From NCBI GenBank assembly GCA_040002845.1, contig JBDUDR010000001.1:1-64000 (forward strand): a stretch of 64,000 nucleotides of DNA, written 5' to 3'. A model generated the notes under the pieces. That model was not told the DNA's origin. It saw nothing but the letters and a program-made list of their open reading frames with translations, and searched no databases. Origin of the DNA: JBDUDR01 sp040002845 (GTDB taxonomy: Bacteria > Actinomycetota > Actinomycetes > Propionibacteriales > Nocardioidaceae). Below, one piece after another: positions 1-8,832 of the stretch. A program made the position numbers and the translations under genes. Position 1 is the first letter of the stretch. The number at the start of each line of letters is the position of its first letter.

Positions 1-1
1 G

Positions 2-361
2 CGGTTCATCGGCGTGCTGACCGAGCACTACGGCGGTGCCTTTCCACCGTGGTTGGCCCCCGTACAGGTTGTCGCGATCCCGATCGCCGAGCGCCATGTC
101 GCCTACCTCCAGGAGGTGGCCGATCGGCTGCGGTCGGAGGGCATAAGAGTGGAGGTTGACGAGTCCGACGACCGAATGCAGAAGAAGATCCGGCATGCCC
201 AGACCCAGAAGATCCCCTTCATGCTGATCGCGGGAGATCGCGACGTGGCGGAGCAGGCGGTCTCGTTCCGCTACCGCAACGGCGAGCAGGACAACCTGGT
301 ACGGCTCGACGATGCCATTGCCAGGATCGTGGGAGCAGTCCAGCGGAGGGTGCAGGTATGA
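2..361 (+). CDS. thrS: Threonyl-tRNA synthetase, C-terminal fragment (5' end outside window)
   Basis: The gene enters the window already in frame; only about 119 C-terminal residues are present. They form the class II anticodon-binding domain (HGTP_anticodon fold): a beta strand VVAIPIAE, a helix leading to [18 protein letters not shown], then [10 protein letters not shown] and a final strand-helix ending in RRVQV. This arrangement is the standard end of bacterial ThrRS, which charges tRNA-Thr in the cytoplasm. The stop overlaps the ATG of the HIT gene (ATGA), as in the thrS-HIT-pgsA-patA-pimA block known from mycobacteria. The catalytic core and editing domain cannot be judged. Confidence 0.9.
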   Translation, partial: RFIGVLTEHYGGAFPPWLAPVQVVAIPIAERHVAYLQEVADRLRSEGIRVEVDESDDRMQKKIRHAQTQKIPFMLIAGDRDVAEQAVSFRYRNGEQDNLVRLDDAIARIVGAVQRRVQV

Positions 362-876
362 CAGGTGCGCCGGATGCTTTCGAGCGCATCTGGAGTCCCC
401 ATCGGATGGCGTACATCCAAGGGGAGAACAAGCCGGACAACTCTGAACCCGCGCAATGCCCGTTCTGCCTGATCCCCACGGAGGACGACGAGGACGGCCT
501 GGTCGTAAGGCGCGGCTCAGTCGCGTACGCCGTCCTGAACCTGTACCCATATACCCCCGGTCACCTGATGCTCGTGCCCTACCGGCACGTGTCCGACTAT
601 TCCGAGCTGACCGAGCAGGAGACCGGCGAGATAGCCACCCTCAGCCAACAGGCGATCCGCGCGCTCCGCGCGTCCTCGGGGGCGCCCGGTTTCAACCTCG
701 GCATCAACCAGGGCACTGTCGCGGGGGCCGGGATCGCGGCCCACCTGCACCAGCATGTCGTTCCCCGCTGGAGCGGGGACAACAACTTCATGCCTGTCGT
801 CGGCCAGACCCGAGTGCTCCCGCAACTGCTCGCAGACACCTGGAAGGCGCTGGCCGACAACTGGCCCGAGAGATAG
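358..876 (+). CDS. HIT-family nucleotide hydrolase/phosphorylase (Ap4A-type)
   Basis: 172 residues with the histidine-triad motif [10 protein letters not shown] near residues 129-138 and a CPFC pair near residue 35 that in this subfamily can bind zinc. The conserved segment [19 protein letters not shown] precedes it. The mycobacterial homologue at the same position next to thrS acts on diadenosine tetraphosphate; I infer the same class of activity here. The ATG overlaps the thrS stop by four bases, implying translational coupling. Downstream lies the first 21-bp repeat array and then the convergent EF-G2 gene, whereas in mycobacteria pgsA follows directly. Confidence 0.85.
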   Translation: MTGAPDAFERIWSPHRMAYIQGENKPDNSEPAQCPFCLIPTEDDEDGLVVRRGSVAYAVLNLYPYTPGHLMLVPYRHVSDYSELTEQETGEIATLSQQAIRALRASSGAPGFNLGINQGTVAGAGIAAHLHQHVVPRWSGDNNFMPVVGQTRVLPQLLADTWKALADNWPER

Positions 877-907
877 TGTCCGGTCGCCCCGTCATCAGTC
901 CGTCCGA

Positions 908-957
908 GGAATAAGTGTCGGATCGGCGGGAATAAGTGTCGGATCGCGAGGAATTAG
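908..957 (-). repeat. 21-bp tandem repeat array A, behind EF-G2 gene
   Basis: Two full copies of AATAAGTGTCGGATC begin at 910 and 931, exactly 21 bp apart. A third partial copy at 952-957 runs into the EF-G2 stop codon. Read on the minus strand, the TAA stop (956-954) is followed after 8 nt by GATCCGACACTTATT. A decayed copy may lie at 875-886, overlapping the HIT stop. The array occupies the convergent junction HIT/EF-G2. It belongs to the same family as arrays at 18.58, 19.68, 44.54 and 47.35 kb. Confidence 0.9.
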
Positions 958-3137
958 TTGCTGGCCGCTTCCTCCTTCACCCGGTTGGCCAGGTGGGTCG
1001 GCATCGGTTCATAACGTACGAAGGATCGGCTGAACGTGCCGGTGCCATGGCTCATCGATCGCAGGTCGATGGCGTACTTGACGATCTCCACCTGCGGCGC
1101 CTCAGCGCGTACGACCGAGCGCCCCTGGCCGACCGGCTCGGTGCCGAGCACTCGCGCGCGGCGGCTGGAGAGATCGCCCATCACCGGTCCGACGAAGTCG
1201 TCGTCGACGATGATCTCCACCAGATCCAGTGGTTCGAGCAGGAGCACCTCGACCTGCTCGGCTGCATCCTTGAGCGCCAGCGCCCCGGCCATCTGGAACG
1301 CCATGTCCGAGGAGTCGACGCTGTGCGCCTTTCCGTCGATCAGGGTGGCCCGCAGGTCGACCGCGGGATAACCGGCGACCAGGCCCCGCACCAGCTGCGC
1401 TCGCAGTCCCTTCTCGACACTGGGGATGAACTGTCGCGGGACCGAACCGCCCACCACCTTGTCGATGAACTCGAAGCCGGCGCCTGACTCCATCGGTTCG
1501 ATCTCGACGTCGCAGACGGCGTACTGTCCATGGCCACCGGACTGCTTCACGTGTCTGCCATGACCTTTGGCACGCCCTGCCAGGGTTTCCCGGAGCGGCA
1601 CCCGGACGGGCACCTGGTCGACCTGGACGCCGTAGCGGTGGGCGAGTCGCTCGAGCAGCACGTCGGCATGCGCTTCCCCGAGGCACCACAAGATGAGCTG
1701 GTGGGTCTCCGGGTTGTTCTCGACCCGAAGCGTCGGGTCCTCCGCCGCCAGCCGGTTCAAGCCCTGGGAGAGCTTGTCTTCGTCGGCTTTGGCGTGCGCG
1801 ACGACGGCGATCGGGAGCAGCGGCTCAGGCATCGACCAAGGCTCCATGATCAGAGGCTCGTCCTTGCTCGACAGGCTGTCACCGGTTTCGGCGTGACTGA
1901 GCTTGGCCACGGCGCAGATGTCGCCGGCGATGGCCTCGGAGATCGTCCGCTGGGTCTTGCCGAGGGGGGCTGAAAGGGCTCCTATCCGCTCATCCTCGTC
2001 ATGGTCGGCATGGCCACGGCCCTGGCCATAGAACGAGGACGAGTGGCCTGACACGTGGACGGCTGTCTCGGGGCGCAGAGTGCCGGAGAACACGCGGACC
2101 AGACTGATGCGCCCGACGTACGGGTCGGTGGTGGTCTTGACGATCTCCGCCAGCAAGGCGCCGCGTGGGTCGCAGCTGAGTCCTGACACGGCCTTGCCGA
2201 CTGTGGTGTAGACAGCCGGCAGCGGATGCTCGGCCGGCGCGGGAAAGGCTTGGGTCATGATCTCCAGGAGCTCGTCGAGCCCGAGGCCTGACAGCGCACA
2301 GGTCGGGAGCACGGGGAAGAAGGATCCCTTGGCTACCGCGTCCTCGAGGTCCTTGATCAGCAGGTCGAGGTCGATGGGCTCTCCGCTCATGTAGCGGTCC
2401 ATCAACGTCTCGTCCTCGGACTCCTCGATGATGCCCTCGATGAGGGGTGCGCGCTCGGCCTCGATCAGGTCACGCTCAGCGTCATCGGGTCCGCGTACGA
2501 CACGTCCCTTGTCAGCGACCGCCGAGTAGTCCGAAACCGACTGTGAGAGCAGGGCGGCGAGGTCGTTGACCTCGGAGCCTGGGTGAGCCACCGGGATATA
2601 CAGGGGGAGCACCTTGTCGCCGAACGCCGACTGGGCAGCTCCGATAACGGCGTCGAAGTCGGCCCGGGCGTGATCGAGCTTGGTGATGACCACTGCCCGG
2701 GGGAGGTCGACGCCGGCGCATTCGTTCCACAACGCCTTGGTCGCGCCGTCGACACCTTCGTTGGCAGCGATCACGAACAGTGCGCAGTCGGCGGCGCGCA
2801 GCCCGGCCCGCACCTCGCCCACGTAGTCGGCGTACCCGGGGGTGTCCAGCAGGTTGACCTTGAACCCGTCGTGCGACAACGGAGCCAGCGCCAAAGCGAC
2901 CGACCGTTGCTGACGCAGCTCCGCGTCGTCGAAGTCGCTGACGGTCGTACCCTCCTCCACCCGGCCGCGCCGATTGATCGTGCCGGTCGCGGCCAGCAGA
3001 GCCTCGACGAGCGTCGTCTTGCCTGAACCGGGAGGGCCGACCAGCACGACGTTTCGGATCACGTCCGGCCGATCGGCCACCGGCGCCTGTCCGGCGGCTC
3101 CGGCGGGGCCGCCCCTATCGGGCCTCTTGTCTGACAT
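954..3137 (-). CDS. Elongation factor G-like GTPase (EF-G2 type)
   Basis: About 727 residues in EF-G domain order: GTPase with P-loop [13 protein letters not shown] and TKLD, a translation-factor beta barrel, and EF-G domains III-V (VPLRETLAG, GGSVPRQFIPSVEKG, EPLDLVEIIVDDDFVG). The canonical AHVDHGKT P-loop of true EF-G is replaced, which marks the actinobacterial EF-G2 paralogue (like Rv0120c), whose role in translation or stress is not well defined. I chose the ATG at 3137 because AAGGAGG lies 8 nt upstream; a GTG at 3161 would put that Shine-Dalgarno sequence inside the gene. It is inverted relative to the thrS-pgsA block and its stop lies inside repeat array A. Confidence 0.88.
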   Translation of the reverse strand: MSDKRPDRGGPAGAAGQAPVADRPDVIRNVVLVGPPGSGKTTLVEALLAATGTINRRGRVEEGTTVSDFDDAELRQQRSVALALAPLSHDGFKVNLLDTPGYADYVGEVRAGLRAADCALFVIAANEGVDGATKALWNECAGVDLPRAVVITKLDHARADFDAVIGAAQSAFGDKVLPLYIPVAHPGSEVNDLAALLSQSVSDYSAVADKGRVVRGPDDAERDLIEAERAPLIEGIIEESEDETLMDRYMSGEPIDLDLLIKDLEDAVAKGSFFPVLPTCALSGLGLDELLEIMTQAFPAPAEHPLPAVYTTVGKAVSGLSCDPRGALLAEIVKTTTDPYVGRISLVRVFSGTLRPETAVHVSGHSSSFYGQGRGHADHDEDERIGALSAPLGKTQRTISEAIAGDICAVAKLSHAETGDSLSSKDEPLIMEPWSMPEPLLPIAVVAHAKADEDKLSQGLNRLAAEDPTLRVENNPETHQLILWCLGEAHADVLLERLAHRYGVQVDQVPVRVPLRETLAGRAKGHGRHVKQSGGHGQYAVCDVEIEPMESGAGFEFIDKVVGGSVPRQFIPSVEKGLRAQLVRGLVAGYPAVDLRATLIDGKAHSVDSSDMAFQMAGALALKDAAEQVEVLLLEPLDLVEIIVDDDFVGPVMGDLSSRRARVLGTEPVGQGRSVVRAEAPQVEIVKYAIDLRSMSHGTGTFSRSFVRYEPMPTHLANRVKEEAASN

Positions 3138-3241
3138 CTGCGATCGCCTCCTTGAGGACACCCTTCACCGGCTGGGCTGCTCACACAAGGTCTCCGCGAA
3201 CATCGCGCGCAGACAACTGCGGGGAGGCGCCACCACGCCGG

Positions 3242-3283
3242 TACGATCGAGCCCGCCCAGCTCAATGACAGTGCTCAATGACA
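3242..3283 (+). promoter_or_regulatory. Possible pgsA promoter and short direct repeat
   Basis: In the divergent gap between EF-G2 and pgsA, TACGAT at 3242-3247 fits an actinobacterial -10 box, but no convincing -35 is visible. The decamer CTCAATGACA occurs twice, at 3261-3270 and 3274-3283 (13-bp spacing), between this box and the gene; it could be an operator or chance. The GGGAGG at 3284-3289 is rather far (13 nt) from the ATG at 3303. Confidence 0.3.
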
Positions 3284-3302
3284 AGGGAGGACAAGGCCGA
3301 CG

Positions 3303-3938
3303 ATGCTCACACGCTTTCGCCAGTTCTGGACAAACCTCCTGTCTCCCATCGCCCACCTGTTGCTTCGGGTGGGGGTCAGCCCGGACGCGGTCACGCTGAT
3401 CGGGACGCTGGGGGTGTCGGCTGGTGCCCTCGCGTTCTTCCCCAGCGGCAGGATCTGGCAGGGGGTCGTCGTGGTAACCGCCTTCGTGTTCTCCGACCTG
3501 ATCGACGGGTACATGGCGCGCGTCTCCGGTCGCTCGTCGATATGGGGAGCCTTCTGGGACTCCACGCTGGACCGGGTGGGAGACGCGGCGGTCTTCGGCG
3601 GATTCGTCCTCTACTACGCGGGTGTCGGAGACGACGACGTGATGATGGCGGTCTCGCTGTACGCCTTGGTGATGGGATCGGTGACGTCCTACGCGCGGGC
3701 GAGAGCCGAAAGCCTCGGGATGCAGGCGAAGGGCGGGATCGCCGAGCGGGCCGACCGGCTGGTCGCGGTGCTCGGCATCGCCTTCATCGCAGATGTCTTC
3801 AATCTGATGATCCTGCTCGACGTCGTGCTGTGGCTGCTGGCGGCGGCCAGCACAGTAACCGTTGTGCAGAGGATGATGCTGGTACGGCGCCAGGCGCTGG
3901 CGCTGCACGATGAGCCTCCGAGCCCCCAGGCGACGTGA
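3303..3938 (+). CDS. pgsA: Phosphatidylinositol phosphate synthase (CDP-alcohol phosphatidyltransferase)
   Basis: 211 residues, an integral membrane protein with about six hydrophobic segments. The CDP-alcohol phosphotransferase signature D-x2-DG-x2-AR-x8-G-x3-D-x3-D is complete: DLIDGYMAR followed by GAFWDSTLD at about residues 64-95. By position (before patA and pimA) and family it makes phosphatidylinositol phosphate from CDP-diacylglycerol and inositol phosphate, the first step towards PI and phosphatidylinositol mannosides. Its 3' end overlaps patA by 29 bp. A phosphatidylglycerophosphate synthase role is less likely given the neighbours. Confidence 0.88.
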   Translation: MLTRFRQFWTNLLSPIAHLLLRVGVSPDAVTLIGTLGVSAGALAFFPSGRIWQGVVVVTAFVFSDLIDGYMARVSGRSSIWGAFWDSTLDRVGDAAVFGGFVLYYAGVGDDDVMMAVSLYALVMGSVTSYARARAESLGMQAKGGIAERADRLVAVLGIAFIADVFNLMILLDVVLWLLAAASTVTVVQRMMLVRRQALALHDEPPSPQAT

Positions 3939-4836
3939 CCGCGTGGTGCTGTCGACGGTTCGTGAGCCGGCGCTCACCGTGGTTTACGGCCTCGGCTGGG
4001 CGACCACGAAACGGCTACCCGAGGGAGTGGCCCACGCGGTGTTCGATCACGTCGGCACCAGGATCTATCGACGAGGTGGCCCCAGTGTCGCCCGCCTGCG
4101 CGGTAACCTCTCGCGGGCCGTACCGGAAGCGGGGTCTGGCGAGCTGGACGAGCTCACCCACCGCGCGGTCCGGTCCTACCTGAGGTACTGGTGCGAGACG
4201 TTCCGGTTACCGGTCTGGTCGCACGAAGAGGTGGTCGAGCGAGTGCGCACTGTCGACGAGCACTATCTCCGCGACGCGTACGCCGGTGGACGAGGAGCCA
4301 TCGTGCCTCTCCCGCACACTGCCAACTGGGACCACGCCGGAGCGTGGGCGTGTCTCACCGGGATGCCGCTGACCACGGTGGCCGAACGGCTCGAGCCCGA
4401 GCGCCTGTTCAGGCAGTTCGTGGACTACCGCGTGAGTCTGGGCATGGAGGTGCTGGCGCTCACCGGGGGGGAGAGCGTGTTCCCCACCATGATCGACCGG
4501 CTCCGCCAGGGCAGGCTGGTCTGCCTGGTCGCCGATCGGGACCTCTCCTCGAAGGGTGTCGAGGTGAACCTGCTCGGCGAGCCGGCACGCTTGCCCGGCG
4601 GACCAGCCGTGCTGAGCCGGATGACCGGCTCCCCACTGGTCCCGTCTACCTTGAGCTATGAGCCCGCGAGGACCGTGCTGCGCTTCTACCCGCCGGTGGA
4701 GGTGCGTAGGGGACGAGAGGGAGTCGCCGCCATGACACAGGAGGTGGCGGACGCTTTCACAACAGGAATTCGCGCACACCCCGTCGACTGGCACATGATG
4801 CAGCGCATCTTCGTCTCCGATCTGATGGCCACCTGA
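3910..4836 (+). CDS. patA: Phosphatidylinositol mannoside acyltransferase (LPLAT/HtrB-like)
   Basis: 308 residues of the LpxL/HtrB-like lysophospholipid acyltransferase superfamily. The catalytic H-x4-D is visible as HTANWD near residue 136, with the downstream block LVCLVADRDLSSKGVEV and the substrate-binding LPGGPAVLSRMTG. In mycobacteria PatA acylates the mannose that PimA attaches to PI, at the cytoplasmic face of the membrane. The start overlaps pgsA by 29 bp and the stop overlaps pimA (TGATG), so the three genes are one translationally coupled unit. Confidence 0.87.
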   Translation: MSLRAPRRRDRVVLSTVREPALTVVYGLGWATTKRLPEGVAHAVFDHVGTRIYRRGGPSVARLRGNLSRAVPEAGSGELDELTHRAVRSYLRYWCETFRLPVWSHEEVVERVRTVDEHYLRDAYAGGRGAIVPLPHTANWDHAGAWACLTGMPLTTVAERLEPERLFRQFVDYRVSLGMEVLALTGGESVFPTMIDRLRQGRLVCLVADRDLSSKGVEVNLLGEPARLPGGPAVLSRMTGSPLVPSTLSYEPARTVLRFYPPVEVRRGREGVAAMTQEVADAFTTGIRAHPVDWHMMQRIFVSDLMAT

Positions 4837-5966
4837 TGCGAATCGGCTTGGTCTGCCCATACTCGCTCGACGTGCCCGGCGGGGTACAAAACCACGTGCG
4901 CGACCTGGCGGAGGCCCTGATCTCGCTGGGACACCAAGCGTCGGTCCTCGCGCCGGCGGACGCCGAGGAGGTGTTGCCTGCCTATGTCGTGAGCGCGGGC
5001 CGGGCCGTCCCGGTGCACTACAACGGGTCGGTCGCAAGACTGGCCTTCGGGCCGCTCTCGGCGGCGCGGACGCGCCGCTGGATCCGCGACGGTCACTTCG
5101 ATGTGTTGCACATCCACGAGCCGATCACTCCGAGTGTCTCGCTGCTGGCGCTGTGGGCGGCGGCAGGGCCGATCGTCTGCACGTTCCACACCGCCACCAC
5201 CCGGTCGAGGGCGATGTCCGCGGTGTCTGGCCTGCTGCGACCGTCCCTGGAGAAGATCAGCGCCCGGATCGCGGTTTCTGAGCTGGCCCGCGAGACGCTG
5301 GTGCAGCACCTGGGGGGTGAGCCGATCGTGGTTCCGAACGGACTGTTCGTTTCCCGGTTCGAACGCGGGGGGGTGCGGCCCGAGTGGGTGAGTGAGGCGG
5401 GGACGCTGGTGTTCCTGGGGCGGCTGGACGAGCCTCGCAAGGGTCTCGAAGTGTTGCTAGAGGCGTTCCCGGTGATCCTCGCGAACCGTCCCGGCGTGCG
5501 GCTGCTGGTCGCCGGCCGTGGTGACATCGGGGAGGCACGCGCGAGCCTTCCCGAGTCGGCGCGCGACTCAGTCGAGTTTCTGGGTGTCGTCGACGACGAC
5601 ACCCGGGCGGACCTGCTCGCTTCCGCGGACCTGTATGTTGCGCCTAACACTGGCGGTGAGAGCTTCGGAATCATCCTCGTGGAGGCGATGGCAGCCGGGG
5701 CGCCGATCCTGGCGAGTGACATCCGGGCCTTCTCGCAGGTGCTCGAGGACGGCTGGTTCGGCACTCTGTTCGCCGCGAACGACCCTCCCGACCTTGCCAA
5801 GCGGGCGGTGGCGTTGCTGGCCGACGCTCCCCTGCGGCTCAGCCTGCGCGATGCCGCGCGTTCTGGTGTGCGCCGGTACGACTGGAACATTCAGGTGCAG
5901 CGCATCCTCGACGTCTACGAGATGGTCACGGTCGGTGCCACCGAGGTGGGGGAGGACCCCGCATGA
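4836..5966 (+). CDS. pimA: Phosphatidylinositol alpha-mannosyltransferase
   Basis: 376 residues, GT-B fold, glycosyltransferase family 4. The N-terminal half opens with PYSLDVPGGVQNHVRDLAEA (acceptor side, glycine-rich loop). The C-terminal Rossmann half contains LGRLDEPRKGLEVLLEA and the GDP-mannose-binding GESFGIILVEAMAAG (the E-x7-E motif) near residue 275. It transfers mannose from GDP-mannose to the inositol of PI. Length matches mycobacterial PimA, and the pgsA-patA-pimA order supports the specific name over a generic GT4. Confidence 0.9.
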   Translation: MRIGLVCPYSLDVPGGVQNHVRDLAEALISLGHQASVLAPADAEEVLPAYVVSAGRAVPVHYNGSVARLAFGPLSAARTRRWIRDGHFDVLHIHEPITPSVSLLALWAAAGPIVCTFHTATTRSRAMSAVSGLLRPSLEKISARIAVSELARETLVQHLGGEPIVVPNGLFVSRFERGGVRPEWVSEAGTLVFLGRLDEPRKGLEVLLEAFPVILANRPGVRLLVAGRGDIGEARASLPESARDSVEFLGVVDDDTRADLLASADLYVAPNTGGESFGIILVEAMAAGAPILASDIRAFSQVLEDGWFGTLFAANDPPDLAKRAVALLADAPLRLSLRDAARSGVRRYDWNIQVQRILDVYEMVTVGATEVGEDPA

Positions 5967-6493
5967 CATGGGCACTGCTGGCGATAGCCCTGCTCGGGGT
6001 GATCGGAGTCCTGCTCTCGTGGAGTGCCGGGCGTCTCGACAGGCTTCACACCCGTGTCGAAGGGGCCCGAGCCGCGCTGGACGCGCAGCTCTTCCACCGA
6101 TGTGGGGCCGCGTTGGAGGTAGCCACCTCTGGTGCACTCGATCCAGCCACCTCCTTGGTCCTGATCGAGGAAACCCACGAGGCGCGGGCGGCCACCGGGC
6201 TGGAGCGCGAGCGGGCCGAGTCAGACCTGACGAGAGCCTTGGTCAACGCCTTCGATGCTCGGGAGTTCGTCATCTCCCTCCGTGCCGACGCAGACGTGCG
6301 GCCGGTAGTGGACGAGCTGGCCGACGCCTGTCGTCGCGTCGAGATGGCACGTCGGCTGTACAACGACACCGTTTCATCTGCCCTGACCCTGAGAAGCCGG
6401 CCACTTGTGCGCTGGGCACGGCTGGCTGGGCACGCTCCCGCGCCCGCGATGGTCGAGATGATCGACGAGACGCCCAGGGCGTTCCGGCGTTGA
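5963..6493 (+). CDS. LemA-like membrane-anchored protein
   Basis: 176 residues. One N-terminal membrane segment (about residues 3-20) is followed by a helical region. The pattern resembles LemA proteins: [17 protein letters not shown] near the start and, towards the end, [13 protein letters not shown] followed by [14 protein letters not shown]. LemA function is not settled; topology would place the helices outside or along the membrane. The start overlaps pimA (ATGA), so it is probably co-expressed with PIM synthesis. The assignment to LemA is from motif resemblance only. Confidence 0.6.
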   Translation: MTWALLAIALLGVIGVLLSWSAGRLDRLHTRVEGARAALDAQLFHRCGAALEVATSGALDPATSLVLIEETHEARAATGLERERAESDLTRALVNAFDAREFVISLRADADVRPVVDELADACRRVEMARRLYNDTVSSALTLRSRPLVRWARLAGHAPAPAMVEMIDETPRAFRR

Positions 6494-6593
6494 CTCGGCC
6501 CGCGGCGGGAGCAGCGGCCCGTCTGGGCGGAGTACGGCGCGGGGGTTTGCACGCCGTACCATGGAGACATCCCACAACAGACCGAGGTTGATC

Positions 6594-7568
6594 GTGTCCG
6601 AGAAGGCTTCCGATAACAGGGCCGATAACAGTGCCGACAACGGGGCAGACAACGGGGCAGACAACACTGCCCAGTCATCGACTGCGCCGCAGACCGGCAC
6701 CGCGGGGGTGAAGCGCGGGATGGCCGAGATGCTCAAGGGCGGCGTCATCATGGATGTCGTCACTCCTGATCAGGCCAGGATCGCCGAGGATGCCGGAGCG
6801 GTTGCCGTGATGGCGCTGGAACGTGTTCCTGCCGACATCAGGGTCGAAGGCGGTGTCGCTCGGATGAGCGACCCGGACATGATCGACGCCATCATGGACG
6901 CCGTCTCCATTCCGGTGATGGCAAAGGCGCGGATCGGTCATTTCGGCGAAGCTCAGGTGTTGCAGGCCATCGGTGTCGACTACATCGACGAGTCCGAGGT
7001 GCTGACTCCTGCCGACGAGGCCAACCACATCGACAAGTGGGCCTTCACCGTTCCTTTCGTGTGTGGTGCGACCAACCTGGGTGAAGCCCTCCGCCGCATT
7101 GCCGAAGGTGCGGCCATGATTCGGTCCAAGGGCGAGGCGGGGACCGGCAACGTGGTCGAGGCCACCCGCCATATGCGGCAGATCAGGGCGGAGATTCGGC
7201 GACTTGGTGGGCTGGACGAGGTTGAGCTGTTCGCTGCGGCGAAAGATCTTGGAGCGCCGTACGACCTGGTCAGGGATGTCGCCGAGGCAGGGAAGCTGCC
7301 TGTCGTACTGTTCACTGCCGGAGGCATAGCCACCCCCGCCGACACGGCCATGATGATGCAGCTCGGAGCCGAGGGCGTGTTCGTCGGTTCGGGCATATTC
7401 AAGTCGGGCGATCCCGCCAAACGGGCCGAAGCCATCGTCAAAGCCACCACGTTCTACGACGATCCCGACGTGGTGGCCAAGGTCTCGCGGGGCCTCGGAG
7501 AGGCCATGGTCGGACTCAACGTCTCGACCCTGCCCGAGAGCGAACGGTACGCCGGTCGCGGATGGTGA
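6594..7568 (+). CDS. pdxS: Pyridoxal 5'-phosphate synthase, synthase subunit
   Basis: 324 residues from the GTG at 6594 (GAGG about 8 nt upstream). The TIM-barrel PdxS core starts near [18 protein letters not shown]; the catalytic lysines lie in [16 protein letters not shown] and [14 protein letters not shown] segments, and the phosphate-binding [19 protein letters not shown] is intact. PdxS makes PLP from ribose 5-phosphate, glyceraldehyde 3-phosphate and ammonia supplied by PdxT. The first roughly 45 residues are an extra Ala/Asp/Asn-rich tail with a repeated ADN(G/S) unit, coded by tandem 12-bp repeats at about 6612-6668. pdxT is separated from it by one unknown gene. Confidence 0.93.
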   Translation: MSEKASDNRADNSADNGADNGADNTAQSSTAPQTGTAGVKRGMAEMLKGGVIMDVVTPDQARIAEDAGAVAVMALERVPADIRVEGGVARMSDPDMIDAIMDAVSIPVMAKARIGHFGEAQVLQAIGVDYIDESEVLTPADEANHIDKWAFTVPFVCGATNLGEALRRIAEGAAMIRSKGEAGTGNVVEATRHMRQIRAEIRRLGGLDEVELFAAAKDLGAPYDLVRDVAEAGKLPVVLFTAGGIATPADTAMMMQLGAEGVFVGSGIFKSGDPAKRAEAIVKATTFYDDPDVVAKVSRGLGEAMVGLNVSTLPESERYAGRGW

Positions 7569-7590
7569 CCAGGATCTGGGTGCCTCAGCC

Positions 7591-8163
7591 GTGACCGCCA
7601 GACCCAAGACGCTCGACCAGCTCCGCGACTTCGCCCGGCTTCAGGTCCGCGCGGGTCTGCTCGACGACGAGACCTGCCGGCGCGAGGTGGCCGCAGCCGT
7701 CGCCTCGGAGACCAAGGATCTTGACGCCGAGGCGCTGGCCCGCAGCTGGGTCGCCGCCGAGCGCCAGCAGCTGCGGGACGATCAGGTCTCGTGGAGCCGT
7801 CCCACCGACCATGACCGGCTGCTGGCCGCGTTCGACGAGCTGGCGTCGGCCCGGGTCGTCGTGCTCCAAGGCGTGGAAGATCACTGGACCGCCGCGGCGG
7901 AGCTGGAGCGGCTTGCCGCCGCAGGCACACCGGTCGACGGCGTTGCCTGGTTCACGCATCCAGATGTGTGGCACGCGATCGACCACGGGATGCTCGAGAT
8001 CAACGTCTGGCACCCTGACACCGCAAACGTGGCGCCCGGCGACGCACTGCTGGGCGTGGTGATTGCCTGCCTGGAGCGGCACGGACTGTCGGCACACTTC
8101 GATGAGGGCCGGATCGAGGTAGGCGCTCACTGGCACAGGCACGTCGCCGAGGCGACCGCGTGA
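7591..8163 (+). CDS. Uncharacterised protein between pdxS and pdxT (DUF6891-like)
   Basis: 190 residues, no membrane segment or signal peptide. The N-terminal 60 residues are helical and charged; the C-terminal half contains VVVLQGVEDHW, VAWFTHPDVWHAIDHG and a final RIEVGAHWHRHV. From memory this resembles DUF6891 proteins of actinobacteria; no activity is known to me. The GTG at 7591 has no clear Shine-Dalgarno sequence. Its stop overlaps the pdxT start (GTGA), so it is coupled to the PLP synthase glutaminase, but a role in PLP synthesis is unproven. Confidence 0.7.
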   Translation: MTARPKTLDQLRDFARLQVRAGLLDDETCRREVAAAVASETKDLDAEALARSWVAAERQQLRDDQVSWSRPTDHDRLLAAFDELASARVVVLQGVEDHWTAAAELERLAAAGTPVDGVAWFTHPDVWHAIDHGMLEINVWHPDTANVAPGDALLGVVIACLERHGLSAHFDEGRIEVGAHWHRHVAEATA

Positions 8164-8774
8164 CGCTCAAGACGATCGGCGTCTTCGCCTTGCAGGGGGA
8201 CGTTCGAGAACATCTGCGCATGCTGGACGGAGCAGGCGCTCGCGGAGCGCCTGTGCGGCGTCCAGAGGACCTTGACCACATCGACGGGATCGTGTTGCCA
8301 GGTGGCGAGTCGACCACGATGCACAAGCTCGCCGTCGCTTTCGACCTGTTCGAACCGTTGCAGGCCTACGTACGGAAGGGGTTGCCGGCGTTCGGCACCT
8401 GCGCGGGAATGATCCTGCTCGCCGACGACATCGAGGGCGCCATCAAAGGCCAGGAGACGATCGGCGGCCTAGACGTGACGGTGCGACGCAACGCCTTCGG
8501 GCGGCAGGTCGACTCGTTCGAGGCAGACCTCGACATGACAGCCGTTGACCCCGACGAATCCCACTTCCACGCCGTCTTCATCCGGGCGCCGTGGGTCGAG
8601 CGGGTCGGTGACGATGTCGACATCCTTGCCCGGATCGCCTCGGGGGCGGCCGCCGGTAGGATCGTCGCCGTGCGCCAGGGGAGCGTGATCGCTACCTCGT
8701 TCCATCCTGAGATGACCGGCGATGACAGAGTGCACCGATACTTCGTCGAGCTGGTTGGTGCGGCGGCTACCTAG
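8160..8774 (+). CDS. pdxT: Pyridoxal 5'-phosphate synthase, glutaminase subunit
   Basis: 204 residues, class I glutamine amidotransferase. PGGESTT near residue 43, the nucleophile cysteine in [11 protein letters not shown] near residue 79, and the His-Glu pair in [10 protein letters not shown] near residue 185 are all present. It hydrolyses glutamine and channels ammonia to PdxS. Length is typical, or slightly long at the N-terminus. The GTG start overlaps the previous gene by four bases. Confidence 0.93.
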   Translation: MTLKTIGVFALQGDVREHLRMLDGAGARGAPVRRPEDLDHIDGIVLPGGESTTMHKLAVAFDLFEPLQAYVRKGLPAFGTCAGMILLADDIEGAIKGQETIGGLDVTVRRNAFGRQVDSFEADLDMTAVDPDESHFHAVFIRAPWVERVGDDVDILARIASGAAAGRIVAVRQGSVIATSFHPEMTGDDRVHRYFVELVGAAAT

Positions 8775-8832
8775 GCCCGTCCGGCAGACAGGTGGCGACG
8801 GCAGCGTCGTCAGTACGAGAGGATCCCCGGAG

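Noticed and set aside
908..957. The 21-bp repeats as ordinary intrinsic terminators
   Set aside because: The core has no strong stem and no T-tract; only the CGCG spacers of adjacent units could pair weakly, and this is not kept in all arrays. A protein-dependent end signal remains possible.
3138..3161. Upstream GTG start for the EF-G2 gene
   Set aside because: The Shine-Dalgarno sequence for the ATG at 3137 lies within this stretch, and the extra residues are not conserved-looking.
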